Positions 44,417 to 56,233 of a stretch of 64,000 nt of DNA are shown here, in pieces. The number at the start of each line of letters is the position of its first letter. The first letter of the stretch is position 1. Under the pieces are notes generated by a model. That model worked only from the letters and a program-made list of their open reading frames with translations. It made no database searches and had not been told where the DNA came from. Made by a program: the position numbers and the translations under genes. The stretch comes from Pyrenopolyporus hunteri (lineage: Eukaryota; Ascomycota; Sordariomycetes; Xylariales; Hypoxylaceae), in NCBI GenBank assembly GCA_902806595.1, contig CADCXC010000038.1:310001-374000 (forward strand), in the 5' to 3' direction.

Positions 44417-47310
44417 CGTTGTTAACCTGGCCCTCTAAGCGGGGGACAACGCTCTTTGGGTTAGGTGACGAGTGGGAGGAAATTCGAAGAGGTAGCAGCA
44501 ATATGGGCGCGGGGGTTGCAGGGAAAAGATCGAGAAGGGGAGTAGAAAGCAAGACACGGGTGTTTTTTTTTTTTTTTTTTTTCCTTTCGAGAACGGTCCC
44601 CTGGCAACGATCTTCTGTGGATTATTGCCTGCGCCGCGCTAGTTTGTTGTCATTATTCGCTTGCTGCGGTTTGATGTTATCGTTGTTTTTGTTGTTGCTG
44701 TTGAAATCCTATTTGACTTCCTATCCATGCTTCTGTTGCAGCGGCGCTTGAAGAAAACAGTGCAACGTAGGTAATGCAGGGAATCACGAATGGTTGAGAT
44801 CACATGCGCATATTATTTCGTGATATCTGTGTGAACTTGAGCTCTGGCTCACCTTCCTGACCAGTCCCGCGAATCGTCATAACAAGGGATCCTCCTTCTC
44901 AACAACAAGGAGCAAGCAGTGCAGGATGCCACTGCAGAATACCTCACAGTGCTCAATAGGTAGGTATTCAGTAATATTGGAGGAGGCGCTAGGTACGCGT
45001 AAAGACGGGAAGGGGATCGTTCGATTGCTCTTTTGGGGAACGCTGGGTACGGAAAAGATTGCTTATACCGGCACACCGGCAGCCGCAAACACGAGATAGA
45101 GATAACGAGATAGAGAGAGAGGAAAAGATGTGGTCCCCGAATTCCCAGAGTGGAGAGCGAATGGACGGATGATAATTGATAAAATTATGAAAAAGGTGAA
45201 ATGTCGTAGGGATGTAATATAATGCTTATATCCGAGCGTGGGGCGGGCAAAGGTTTTGCTGAAACGAGATGATTGCGTAAGCCCGGTCTGTGTCTTTACA
45301 TGGTAGGTAGGTATGTACCTAGGTGCAAGGTCATTTTTGGACGCCGCTACAAAGGCAGAGGGTTCACAGGTACTATAATACAAGGTCAAACACCTCAAAG
45401 GTTTAGGTGTATCTCAGACAGGATGACTCTACCATTATTCCTATTGATTTTCCAAATCTCACTACCCGGTAATTTAAAGTTGAACTACCCCATAGTGACA
45501 CTTTTGAACCCTTTACTTAGGCAGGTTCCGCTGCAAGTTTACAATTATTTCATAACCCGAAGTCTTTGGTCTTGGTACCTATGACTGGCTATAATCTAGG
45601 AGCTGAAAGTCAGGTAGCGAACGCATTTAGTGCTGGAGGCGGTAGTACGACCTCGCCGATTCGCCAGCCTAATGCACCTAGAGGTACCTAACTAAACAGT
45701 CATCCCCGCCATGATCTAGGCTCGTCACAGAGCATGAGGCCGTAATCTCCTCAATCTATCTCGCCTCTTTGAAAAGAAGCCCTGGGGCCAGCATATCTCA
45801 TATATTACAATATAGGGCTAGTTTTTGGAGACGCGCGATACGGTGACGATGACCCATGCTTCCACTCTCTTGTACACCTAAGATACGCACTATGCGTAGG
45901 CTATCTCTAACAACCTGCACAGCGCACCTTCAAGATCCCTCCAGTCACGGCCTAGGAAGAGTCAAGAGGCCCTACCCCACAAGACCACGCTCGTACAGTG
46001 GTGGACCGCCTAAGTACGCACCATGAGTACATGTATGAATAGGAATAAGTTTGTTAACAAGCACGGCGAATTAAATCCCACACTATAACGAGAAGTAATT
46101 GAGACCTAAATAATAAACCTAAAGCAAGCCGTGATTGCTACAAATCGCGTATATTCAGACAGCCCTCGATCAATGAAAAGGTACATGGTGAAAATGGTTC
46201 ATCGTACGTACGTATCTCTCTAACATTAGGCTACACCATGAAAACCCCCCTCGATTACGCCAAGCGGAGTTAATCAAGCAGCTTTGGGTGGGAGCAGCTC
46301 TGATGTGACGTTCTGAGCGGCAGCCTGCATCGAGATGTAGGTAATCAATGCCGTAAGACGCCGTAGGTAGGGATTAGATATTCGGGGCACCGCATTTACA
46401 GAATGGTGTCTACCTACTTAATAGGCAGGTGTACGACAACTGAGATGTTACCGGAACTTAAACATGGGTAAAACCTGACAGCAAGACAGTTCAATACCTA
46501 GGTACCTAGGTAGGTAGATACATACAATACATAGGTACATGTACAATATACACAGTGACAAGTTAGATGGTACATGTAGATGTAGATATGTTACCAGCGT
46601 AGGCGGTGGGGTTGGTACGAAGGAGGAAATGTCAAGTATTGTACCCTGTACCTGGGGTTTTACCAGTTCTCAGAGCCGCAGACCCTGCAAAATGAGCCGT
46701 ATGGCGGGCCAGGTGGTACAGAGCGGTACCGAAACAGGGTTCGCAGAATGCGACGCCACTTCTATCTAGGTACCGATCCCTATTTATCACGAATACAGCC
46801 TAGCGTCTATAATTTGTGCATACACGTATTGTACCTAAATCTATCGTGTGCAATACAGTGGGGCTGGCCGGCAACTACCGCATCCCCCGGGTGGCGGCAG
46901 TGGGCCATTTCAAGGTCGCCTTCATCCATCTTCATCTTCAAAAACCACTTTGACGACAATCTCATCATCTCATATCAACGTCTGTACGCAGGGTCGCGAG
47001 TTTCTTACGCGCTATATTTCAAGTCAAGATACCTTATCGCCCTAATTTCGTGGCCCATAGAAGCTCTCCCGACGACATCCGGGTTATACGACTCCCCGTT
47101 AAGAATTTTTAGTGTCTTGATTCTCATCGTGTGTCTTAATTTCAGACTCGAGTACCGGCACAATCGTCACGCAAGCCAGTTTCCGGACGTTACAACACCT
47201 TTACCCATATCGGCCGAGAGAGCTAAATGCAAAGCGCCCCCTCCTGGTTGCACTTCGCGCAGTAGCTCCTCCCTGATAATCGCCCGCATCTCATCGGCTT
47301 GGTTTTCGCG
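44417..47310. other. Long gene-free stretch (2.9 kb)
   Basis: Divergent gap between the ING gene and the histone deacetylase. It contains a 20-T tract at 44563-44582 and palindromic TAGGTACC strings at 46495-46540. Short open frames near 47 kb look like 5' leader sequence of the deacetylase gene. No independent gene recognised. Confidence 0.55.
44563..44582 (+). repeat. 20-nt poly-T tract upstream of the ING-PHD gene
   Basis: An uninterrupted T run (poly-A on the ING strand), about 150 bases upstream of the start codon. Such poly(dA:dT) tracts often keep promoters nucleosome-poor; its role here is inference. Confidence 0.85.
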
Positions 47311-48810
47311 ATGGAGCTGGACCCGGCGAATCATTATTCGTTGCGGCTACCGAAGCCCAACTACCTCCCTCACAAGGTGGCCGTTGACGAGCAGGTAGTA
47401 AAGAAGTTTAACAAACCTTTGGACCGGCCTAGCGACCTCGAAAATGCTGCGTATCTGAACAAGATCAAGCGCTTCGCCCACGAGTACGGCATCACAAAGC
47501 CGAAGGGCTACACAGTTTCATTTCATTATAACCCCGACATGGAAAGACATCACTTCGGTCAGACACATCCCATGAAACCGTGGCGCTTGACTCTCACCAA
47601 GAGCCTGGTCGCATCTTACGGCATGAATTTTGCTATGGATAATTACACGGCCCGCGCCGCCACATACGAGGAGCTCACCGCGTTCCACACGGACGACTAC
47701 GTCGAATTTCTCGCCTCGGTTGACCCCCAGCCTCTCCCGCTGGACGTTGACAATTCTCATCCGGATCTCAAATTTAACCTGGGAGGTAGTGACTGTCCAC
47801 TCTTTGAAGGCCTGTACGATTATTGCTCCATGTCCGCGGGCGGCTCCCTAGATGCGGCCAGGAAGTTGTGCACCGGACAGTCCGATATTGCCATATCCTG
47901 GGGTGGAGGGCTGCACCATGCTAAGAAGTCGGAGGCGTCGGGATTCTGCTATATCAACGATATTGTTCTTGGTATACTGCAATTACTACGCATTCACCCC
48001 CGAGTTCTCTATATCGACATTGACGTACACCATGGCGACGGCGTAGAAGAGGCTTTCTTCTCCACGGACCGGGTCATGACGGTGTCCTTCCATAAATACG
48101 ACCCTCAGGTATTCTTTCCGGGCACCGGTGCATTAGAAGATAACGGCCCGAAAAGTGAGCACAACCCGGGAGCGCATCACGCTATCAATGTGCCCTTAAA
48201 CGACGGCATCACCGACACGCAGTATGAGTGGCTTTTCAAGAGCATCATTTCGAGATGCGTCGAAAAATTCAGGCCCGGCGCAATCGCGCTACAGTGCGGT
48301 GCGGACTCCCTTGCAGGAGACCGATTAGGTAAATTCAACTTGCTTGTCCAGGGCCACGCGTCGTGCGTCGAATACTGCAAGAGCCTGAACATCCCGTTGC
48401 TTATGTTTGGCGGGGGAGGTTACACGCCACGAAACGTCGCCCGCGCTTGGGCCTACGAGACGGCCGTCGCCATCGGCCACAACAAGACCATCCCGACGGA
48501 GATTCCCCTCCATACTCCCTGGCGCGACCGTTTTCGACAGGACACGCTCCTACCTACTCTGGAACAGATCCTGGGCGAGCCGCGACAGAACAAGAACCCC
48601 AAGAAAAAGCTAGACGATATCATAGAACACGTCAGCGAGCAGCTGCGGTTCGTCGAAGCCGCACCCAGCGTGCAGTTCTCTACCATCCCGCCCGACCTCG
48701 GGCCCATCAGGGACGAGGTTGAGCAACGAATTAAGGAGGAGATCGACGAGAAAGACGAACTGGGGCGAAAACTTCGAGAAGAAGGCGTAGGCGACCGCAT
48801 GGAGTTTTGA
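47311..48810 (+). CDS. Class I histone deacetylase, Hos2 type
   Basis: A single exon, 499 residues from ATG 47311 (MELDPANHYSLRL). The open frame extends four codons further 5' but has no ATG there. The arginase-like deacetylase fold is complete: YNPDMERHHFGQTHPMKPWR, GGLHHAKKSEASGFCYINDI with the charge-relay His pair at residues 202-203, and the zinc-site DIDVHHGDGVEEAFF (Asp236 and following). SFHKYDPQVFFPGTG, ALQCGADSLAGDRLG and the catalytic-Tyr loop FGGGGYTPRNVARAW complete it. The C-terminal extension is Glu/Arg-rich. The ordering and the short tail resemble Hos2, which in yeasts works in the Set3 complex, rather than Rpd3. It removes acetyl groups from histone lysines in the nucleus. 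Confidence 0.94.
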   Translation: MELDPANHYSLRLPKPNYLPHKVAVDEQVVKKFNKPLDRPSDLENAAYLNKIKRFAHEYGITKPKGYTVSFHYNPDMERHHFGQTHPMKPWRLTLTKSLVASYGMNFAMDNYTARAATYEELTAFHTDDYVEFLASVDPQPLPLDVDNSHPDLKFNLGGSDCPLFEGLYDYCSMSAGGSLDAARKLCTGQSDIAISWGGGLHHAKKSEASGFCYINDIVLGILQLLRIHPRVLYIDIDVHHGDGVEEAFFSTDRVMTVSFHKYDPQVFFPGTGALEDNGPKSEHNPGAHHAINVPLNDGITDTQYEWLFKSIISRCVEKFRPGAIALQCGADSLAGDRLGKFNLLVQGHASCVEYCKSLNIPLLMFGGGGYTPRNVARAWAYETAVAIGHNKTIPTEIPLHTPWRDRFRQDTLLPTLEQILGEPRQNKNPKKKLDDIIEHVSEQLRFVEAAPSVQFSTIPPDLGPIRDEVEQRIKEEIDEKDELGRKLREEGVGDRMEF

Positions 48811-49739
48811 CTGCTATTCTATACATAGTCGGGTGTTTAGCGAGATACCTATCCTTTAATATTATACCAAGATGAACGATATCCTAATTCAATTCACGTA
48901 AACGACTCTTCGCATTCTATTCATCACCCGCATATAAATATTACGACGCGAGCAGCAATGTTAGCCATTATAACTGCCTATATATAACGCCATCGTCTAA
49001 CTCTACGACATCTTCTAGTGAACTTATACCATGAACAGTATATCAAGGGTCGGATACATGGTATAAATCAACAAGATCACACAAACACCGCCCGCCACCC
49101 ACGCGAAGCCCTACGCCATCCTTCATTTTACCTTAGACATCTCAAATGATGCCACCCTGGAGCCATAATTTCCCTCTTCAGATTTTTCCCAGCCATTCCC
49201 AACCATAACTCCGAAGGCGTTCCCACCAAACGCCACAATTGACTCAAATAGAAGGATCTTCATTTTAATTGGGTAGTGTAGCCTAAGATTCGGTCATTGT
49301 GGGCATCATCCCAATTAACGAGCTCGCCGGTTCCCTTTAAAGGCTTAGGTGCTCGCACGTCACCTTTAATTAAAGTCCTCAGACGGTCGCTAGAGCTAGC
49401 TAGACCGCGCGTCCGCTGCACTTTGCACTCTGGGCCGAGGATGTGTCGGATTATCGCCATGATACTCAACCCCGGAAAGCAAGGTCGTATTACGCCGTCG
49501 GCTGTCGGATATATTTTCAAGGTTAGATTTACAGTTATAATACGCAGGAATATAAATATCACGTTTACGCAACTCGAAGCGCTAATCGATTGCTCATTAA
49601 CTACACTAGCTTTCGTAAGTGTAGCCAGTGGGCGGCTAAGAGAGCTGCACGGGAAAGATATTCGACAACGAAACATAGCGTCCTAATTCTTCCGCCAATC
49701 ATATATATATAGGTACCTAGACTCAAACCATCCCTACAA
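48811..49739. other. Intergenic; overlapping antisense open frames of doubtful reality
   Basis: About 930 bases. Between 49260 and 49690 both strands are open for about 130 codons. Neither frame resembles a known family, so this may be chance or a remnant of a mobile element. Confidence 0.4.
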
Positions 49740-50225
49740 TCAGAGGAAAATAGCCATCAACACCATCGCGACAACGGGACCAGCGTGCTGAATTGTCTGC
49801 AGCGCGACATACCCCGCCGTGACCTTGAGCTTCGGGACGTACTTGTAGAACGAGAGCAGGACCTTCTTCTTGGTGGCCTCCTGGACCTCGTCGACGCGGA
49901 CGACGTAGGACTGCCCGTCGTCGAGGCCGTCGTACAGCGTCTGCTCGAGCTCGCCCGAATCGTCCATCGGGCTGACCAGGCTGAACTTCCAGCTGCGGTA
50001 GTTGGACAGCCGCATCGGCGACAGGTCGTCCACCCGGATCCCCACGTACTCGCCCGTGCTGTGCTGCGGCAGCAGGTCCTCGTGGTAGTTCGAGCTAGGC
50101 ACCCAGTCGTTGTTCTCGTACCGCTCCGTCAGCGGCCCCACGGAGAACGAGTGGTCCGTCGACGTGTTGTGGTAGTGCAGCGTGTGGCTTGTGTTGTTGA
50201 ATAGCTGAACGATCTTGACGCCCAT
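49740..50225 (-). CDS. Small protein with hydrophobic C-terminal tail, family not recognised
   Basis: A single-exon open frame of 161 residues, MGVKIVQLFNNTSHTLHYHN onward. The composition is protein-like, rich in Asp, Ser and Tyr, with VGIRVDDLSPMRLSNYRSWK in the middle and a basic stretch KKKVLLSFYKYVPKLK. The last 20 or so residues are hydrophobic and end VVAMVLMAIFL, so the protein could be tail-anchored. There is no N-terminal signal peptide. The beta-strand-like pattern of the first 130 residues might suit a small beta-sandwich, but I do not recognise a family. It is divergent, at 1.3 kb, from a beta-trefoil lectin gene. Confidence 0.6.
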   Translation of the reverse strand: MGVKIVQLFNNTSHTLHYHNTSTDHSFSVGPLTERYENNDWVPSSNYHEDLLPQHSTGEYVGIRVDDLSPMRLSNYRSWKFSLVSPMDDSGELEQTLYDGLDDGQSYVVRVDEVQEATKKKVLLSFYKYVPKLKVTAGYVALQTIQHAGPVVAMVLMAIFL

Positions 50226-51525
50226 GGTGATGGTGGTGGTTATGGTGGTGAGGGGGTGCAGCTGAGGGGTTCCGCTTTAGAGATGAGGTCTTTTTTACCT
50301 TAACTGGCGTCCTATAGACCTGTTAAAGACTCCTCAAACACATCCGACGGGTACGGCTACGTACGTCTCTCCTGGTAAGTTAGTGATCGGATGCGTCGGA
50401 CGTTTCCCGGCTACTGGCCGAACTTAGCAAAAAAACAGTCGAGCTCGTGCTATTGTGGAACTGAAGAATATATAAAGAAATGAATTGAATATAGGTGATT
50501 CTGCGGTCTTGTCGGGATGATGAATAGAGTCGTTGCTGTGTTTATATGGTAAACTCCGTCGCGGTAGCCCAAAGACGTGCGCATATCTAGACGGCTCGTA
50601 TAACAGCTATTGGCCTTGTCTTCGAATCGAAGTTACCCATCGAGAGGACCTCTGTTCTGTTCCCCTAGACAGCTGATTGTTCATTCATGTAGGTCTATCG
50701 CGGGGTTTATCGCCCGCTTTCCAAATCCAGATGCATTCAGCTGGCTCCTAAGCATACAAAACGTACGTTAAATCAGCTGCGTGGAATTCGACGCGCGCCA
50801 TTCGACCATATTTACAAAATGTAGTCGGCGAAGCATTTTTGTTCATCGAGCCGCTGGCAGGGCCCCATTCTTAGCGTGCAAAGATGGTAGTCAAGATATA
50901 TTGGCCATGCCGAATAGTAGCTGAAAGCATCAGCACGGGAACAACCGAGATGCGTGATGCGAGTCCTATTTGACCATGTCAGCATCTCGTGGCTGCGTAT
51001 ACTGGCGCGGATACGACGTTATTCGTAAGACCGGGCGTAGGACGTCTAGGTTCGTGATCACGATAGAGCGGTCAGCCAGAATATGTTCAGCGTCACTTAG
51101 CCCTCTCGAATCGTTTGTTATGTTCTTCACTCTTCTATTGGTAGTATAGCCAATACAAAGAATCCTCTTCTGAGTCACGGATCGCGATGATTATAGTGTT
51201 CAGCTATTACGTCCCCAGAATGAACATGAAGACGATACTCTTACAGGGCGGCGTAGCCCGGCCCGTCTCCAAGTCTGGTTAACGTCTTCGTTATTCTTAG
51301 CTGAAGTTGACCGCGGTTTCGTACGGAGTGATGCCATACACTCGCTTCGAAGGAGGGAGGCAAGACCGCCGACTCCGCGGCGCGAGATGAGTCTAGAAAA
51401 TAGAATATATAAGACCGCAGTGAGGCCCGGCTTGATTCTTCCATATCTCGCATCACGGTATAACTATCACGACCATTCTCTTACCCCCTTCAATCACAAC
51501 GTTATCTTGCGAGTCACAACTCATA
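50226..51525. other. Divergent intergenic gap, no gene recognised
   Basis: 1.3 kb between the small tail-hydrophobic gene and the lectin gene. No coding signal or clear repeat seen. A CTTCGAAGGA-like inverted element lies near 51346. Confidence 0.55.
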
Positions 51526-52304
51526 ATGTCTGCTACGACGTTCGACGTTGACCCCGATGACTTCGACGGCAAGGTCGTTGCCTTTCTGAATTTCGGGGCT
51601 GGTACGGCGATTGACCTTTCGGGTGGTGAGAGCCTTCCATCTATGATACCGCGATCTTTGCTAACACGGAAGCGGAAGGCGAATCCAACCCTCCTAATGG
51701 CACTCCATGCATCGGCTTCCATGCTCACTTGATGGAAAACCAACAGTGGAAACTCATTAGGCTTAAACGAGACTCTAGAGGGGTTCCTCTATTCAGGATT
51801 CAGAACATGAAAGCAACGGGCAGTGAGTGACCTGTATTCGCCTCCATCAAGAATGGGTATTCGTTTGAAGGTGGAAAGCTTCCGTCACTGACCTGCACTC
51901 CCCCGTAGGAGCCATGGATTTGTACAATGGCAACCCGGCCGACGATACCAAGATCACCGGGTGGCAGACAGGATCGACCACGAACGAGCATCAGCTCTGG
52001 TACATCCGCCCGGTCGGGAAATTCCAGGACCATGGGACTGTCGTGAAGTACGTAGAGTCTGTCCATTGCCGTCATCGCCTCGCGTGCGAATGAAGCAGCT
52101 GACTTGCTCGTGTAGAATCGAGAACTACGGCACCAGCACTTTTGTTGACCTATACTATGGTGATTCGACGGACGGGTACGTTTCATTCCGTATACTCCAG
52201 TTGATTCATACTAAATAGAACATCATAGGACTCGCATTGTGGGATGGAGCGGAAGCATCGATAGCCTCAACACCCATCAGTTGTGGATCCTCAAATTTAT
52301 GTGA
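51526..52304 (+). CDS. Ricin B-type beta-trefoil lectin-like protein with three QxW repeats
   Basis: Five short exons (51526-51625, 51673-51822, 51909-52047, 52116-52175, 52229-52304) encode 174 residues. After MSATTFDVDPDDFDGKVVAF the protein has three repeats of about 45 residues, each ending in the beta-trefoil core motif: ENQQWKLIRL, EHQLWYIRPV and THQLWILKFM. Preceding strands such as GTAIDLSGA, AMDLYNGNPADDTKITGWQ and TFVDLYYGDS, plus GTRIVGWSG, fit the (QxW)3 pattern. There is no signal peptide, so it is probably cytoplasmic like many fungal lectins. Such lectins are often involved in defence against fungal feeders, but sugar binding here is inference. Introns fall inside the repeats. 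Confidence 0.8.
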
Positions 52305-52542
52305 GGCACTCGTTCCAACACTCGCTCTGAGACGGTTACTGGGGGATGTTAAATAAGCACATATGGAAGTATCAACAGTCGCAGGTTACGTATGGCTGGG
52401 TTCAATAAAACGTAGTAAATAACGTTCGTCTGAATATTGATTCCAAGAGCTGTGACTTCGGCGAGATTGTAAAAGAAGGAAGGGAACCAAGAAGGAAAAA
52501 AGAAAAAAAAAAAAGTTTGGAAGAAACTTCAAAAAGTTTGGT
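52305..52542. other. Short intergenic with A-rich tract
   Basis: Includes an A-rich stretch (52496-52515) just after the 3' end of the tRNA, which on the tRNA strand is a T-rich Pol III terminator. Confidence 0.6.
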
Positions 52543-52630
52543 TGGCGGTACTGGGAATCGAACCCAGGTCTACACGGTAAAGTATAGAAACATCCACAAC
52601 GTGTTGTACTATCCACTATACTATACCACC
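52543..52630 (-). tRNA. tRNA-His (GTG) with a 16-nt intron
   Basis: Read on the minus strand: acceptor GGTGGTA pairs with TACCGCC (discriminator A at 52543). The D arm is GTAT/GTAC, the anticodon stem ACACG/CGTGT with loop TTGTGG-C carrying anticodon GTG, and the T arm CTGGG-TTCGATT-CCCAG. Folding requires removal of 16 nt (52593-52578, just 3' of the base after the anticodon), the canonical position for nuclear tRNA introns. The mature length is 72 before G-1 and CCA addition. On its strand, a T-rich tract lies about 30 bases downstream. Confidence 0.93.
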
Positions 52631-53261
52631 TGTTATTGGCCGGTTGATAGTCAGTATTTCACTTTGATATATATGCATTAAATTTAGAACCGCCCCGTAG
52701 AAAAGCCGAGGCATCGGGCACTATGAATAAATGTTGGATTTTGGCTTGAAAAAACCAGCTGACAAGCCTAAGTACCCATGTATCTAGAGACCCACACAAG
52801 GTACTCGAGGGGGCACTGCAGCGTTACGTAATACGAGCCATATAAAGAAACGCGTGGGCTCGCAGTCCTCCGACTTTCACTATTCTCTGCCCCTTAAAAG
52901 CTCTGATAGCTTTGATACGCGAATATCCACCGTCTGGCTTTCAACGTCTGACCGCGTCGCGTAATTCGGTCGAATTGGTTATAACTAAGCCTTGTTAGCC
53001 CCTTTTCAAGCGACGATAACTCAGCATTCCGCCCTATCAATCAGTAGGGCCCGGGTACCTAACCATGTCAAATCTACCTCTTTACGTGCTCAACGACAGA
53101 ATAAATAGTAGACCTAGTCCCGAGTTGTTGTCCCACGTATCCGGTCATTATTTGATTCTAAGCCTCGGGGCATTACCAGCCTAATCTATCTAACCTATAA
53201 CCTTCGAAGGAGTCCAACTTTTTTCCGGAGTACCCAGAACTGTGAGGAGTGGTGTAACTAG
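52631..53261. other. Intergenic upstream of the truncated oxygenase-family gene
   Basis: I looked for remnants of an oxygenase domain by eye on the plus strand and saw none. No gene recognised. Confidence 0.5.
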
Positions 53262-55526
53262 ATGGCGACTTCTCGCGAGAGAGCCCAAACCGCCAGAATC
53301 AAGGCGGGACTACTCGAAGCTCTCGAACATCTTCCGCCGCAATTATTTGCCGAATCTAAAGATGTTAAAAATGCGCTTCGGGAATGGATTTCGTATGCCG
53401 GGCCGGCGCCGGACCGAAGACTTGGCTACTGGGTTTACCTACTTCAGGACTCGCCGGGAACGGATCTCTATATATCTAGCTTAACACATACCGATTTGAC
53501 TCGCTATTTCTGTCTAGAAAGCCTCCAAGCTCAGTATCGCTTTAACGTTTATCTCGCTGAGGTAGAGAAGAGAGAAGTAGGCACCAGGTATGAGCCCGTG
53601 TTCGATGCGTACGATGAAGGCGAAGAAGGCGAAGAAGGCTCCCAACATGACGAAGAAACCGTCGAAATCACAGAATGGACTGTGCGGTTAGTCCTTGATA
53701 TAAACGACGTCCGAGAGCCGCAATGCTTAGACCTGGATCCCGATTCCATCTTACAAGGCGATATTTTCGAAGACCGCGAGCCCGACGAGGAGGACGATTC
53801 TCCAGATGATTATGATGAACCGGCCCACCCTGACGTGTGTCTCAGCTCGTCCTAACTTCGCGTTTCACGTAGCTTACTATAGCAGATGCATCTGTTCAGC
53901 CGATACTATAGATCACTAGTCAGTATTACCACGGAATGACGGATTCAGGTACTATTTACTAATATCGTCCCCCACAAGGCTCTAGTTGTTGTCCCCAAGG
54001 TCACGACGGCCGCATATCTTCTAGATAATTCCTCTAGAAATCGGGCCGGTGACCCGGTGGGCGACCTGCTAGGATACTTTTCATTGAAATGTATGGATAG
54101 GGGTGGTGATATCGGGTGTTTCGTAGGATTGGTTGAGTTGTGCGAGCGCCTTTTCTCTCGGCCTACCGGGGTGACTTCTCGGAGGGTGGAGCTCTGCGAA
54201 GATGTTATTGCCAAAGTCCTCGAAGCGGCGATTTTTTTTCAGAACACAAGGCTTTTCGAGCTCGTCTGTAGTAACATTCGAGTCGAGCTCTCTCCTGGGT
54301 TCTTTTCTTGGATAGCGGAAAGGATGGAGGGGTTGGGGTTACCGTTCACCGCGCTGAGTTCAGCGTTAGTTCATCCCTACCTGTCCGTTGAATTACAACT
54401 AATCGGCACAGTCTCGATCGTTCCATTTTTGCGCGGAAAACCCTCGCTGACTGGTATAGGTACATTGTGGACCTAGATGCCTTTAGTGACGAGGCACCAA
54501 GTGAGCTGCGGGGCTTGACGCTAAAGATGGTGGACAGGATGGTTGGGCTCTGCTATACCTCTATACTTTACGAAGAGGATGGAAAGACCCTCGTCTACAT
54601 TGCTTGTTATTGTCGGGATTACAACTGGGTGTTATACAGGTACGTTCCCATCATGATTCGTCGTCCGCTTATATCTAACGTGAACTAGACTGGCCCCCCT
54701 GGTTTTTAACAGGATAGAGAGCACCGCATTCGTCCTGGGTTTTGCCTGGGAATTGTATATGAGCGCTACCCAGAGAAAGTTGCGGGCTTCTGACTCATTA
54801 GGTTTTATGAAAGTTCCTATGAAAGCGTTAGTTCAGCGTCTCGACGTCGACCATCTTATAAGCGAAGAAGAGTTTGTACGTCGACAGCAGAGAAGAGCAA
54901 CCGGGGAACATCAAATCTCGCCGCCTCCGCCGCCGGTGACCTACCTCACGTTATCAAAGTTATTTTTAGTACTCTTCTACGAAGGCATAGAGGATGACTT
55001 ACGCGCTTTTGCGAAGAGATTAACAGAACATGCCGAAAGAATCGACGCACAGGAACTTGCCGACCTTTTCGTTCCTTTTGTCTACTATCTCATGGATAGT
55101 CCAGACCGGTGGTCAATCTCAATGGAGGACCCCATCTTCTCGGAGCTGATCCGAACCATCCTTAAATCTTCATGGGCCCGATATGTCATGAGGGAACCGA
55201 GCGATGGTCAACGAATGTTCGAGACTAGACGCCGATTGGCTGAATTCGACCAGGATATGTTGTGGCGAATATTGGGGTCGGATTACTGTCGTCTCACTGG
55301 AAGGGAGCAGCCTTCTCCTACGCCTACACGACGGGGCCCTCCGTTAAGACCGACGGGACCGCTACCCCTAAGTTTGACACGAGACTTGAGGCCTTACTCT
55401 CATCACAACGGCGAATCAGCCCATGTTCCCGGACCGAAGCGTGAACGGGATGAAGGTGATGAATCTGCTGATGGACAGCCGGCGAAGAAACGAGAGCGGG
55501 TCATGCGTTTTACGAACTTACTTTGA
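53262..55526 (+). CDS. 2OG-Fe(II) oxygenase-family paralogue lacking the oxygenase domain
   Basis: Five exons (53262-53834, 53886-53918, 53979-54364, 54412-54639, 54713-55526) encode 677 residues. The protein parallels the region after the oxygenase domain of the next gene. VRLVLDINDVREPQCLDLDP DSILQ matches its equivalent SVFDLDGNKLASGLPLEEDS ILQ. The 33-nt micro-exon (MHLFSRYYRSL) and ALVVVPK match the micro-exon and ALVIIPC. STAFVLGFAWEL matches ATAFVLGFLKAL. The HxD...H catalytic core is absent, and translation appears to begin just downstream of where it would be. The C-terminus is basic (PAKKRERVMRF), possibly nuclear. The molecular role is unknown. The family of large fungal proteins with this C-terminal part is known, but its function is not established. 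Confidence 0.7.
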
Positions 55527-56233
55527 ATACCTATATATCTACCTACCTAGGTAGGTACATAAGCATTGAGGTCAACGGTTGTGGGTATAGATGTTTGCGT
55601 TCTGGCGTTTCGGTTGTGAGTTTGAGTGTAGTGTAGCGTGGTATAATGAGATGAGCACCTACCGTCATTGGGATTAAATGCTTGATATTTTAAAGATCTG
55701 ACTAGAACGAACTGGCATCCTTCCTTGACCTGTCTCTTGTTAGGTTACACTTGGCTAGCTAATTCGCTACTTCACTCGAGGCTTTATTCTATAGTAAATG
55801 CTCAGGGGTCTATCCGTCGCCTACCGGATGCCTAGGTAGTCAGATGCGTTATCTGCAGATAACCGTTTTTACTCATAAGCATCACATACATATTCCCCTA
55901 AGGAGGATTCCATCTCACAACCCGGAAAAGGGGGCTCGAGAACCGGGATCGAGGGAACGCCTCGTTACACAATTGCCCATAGCTTTAATGAGGGTCCCAC
56001 TTTAACTTGCATAGTACGAAAGTCCGGGAGCGACGATCTCTATCGTCCCGTTTAAACGAATAATGTCCGTTACCTGAACTCCGGTATCAAGCTGCCCTTG
56101 AATATTTACATAGATGTCGATAACATATGATATTCCATGTCAGAGTCTCGGGGACCGGCGATGCTGATTCCTTACCCTTTATCCCTCCCAGGTATCTTTC
56201 AACATCTAACCTGAGCTGGGCAAACCGGTGGAG
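55527..56233. other. Intergenic between tandem paralogues
   Basis: Contains a CTACCTACCTAGGTAGGTAC palindrome at 55537-55557. No gene recognised; presumably the promoter of the downstream paralogue. Confidence 0.6.

Noticed and set aside
49260..49690. Overlapping open frames of 129 and 138 codons on both strands
   Set aside because: No recognisable motif in either. Kept only as an intergenic note, since a degraded mobile element cannot be excluded by eye.
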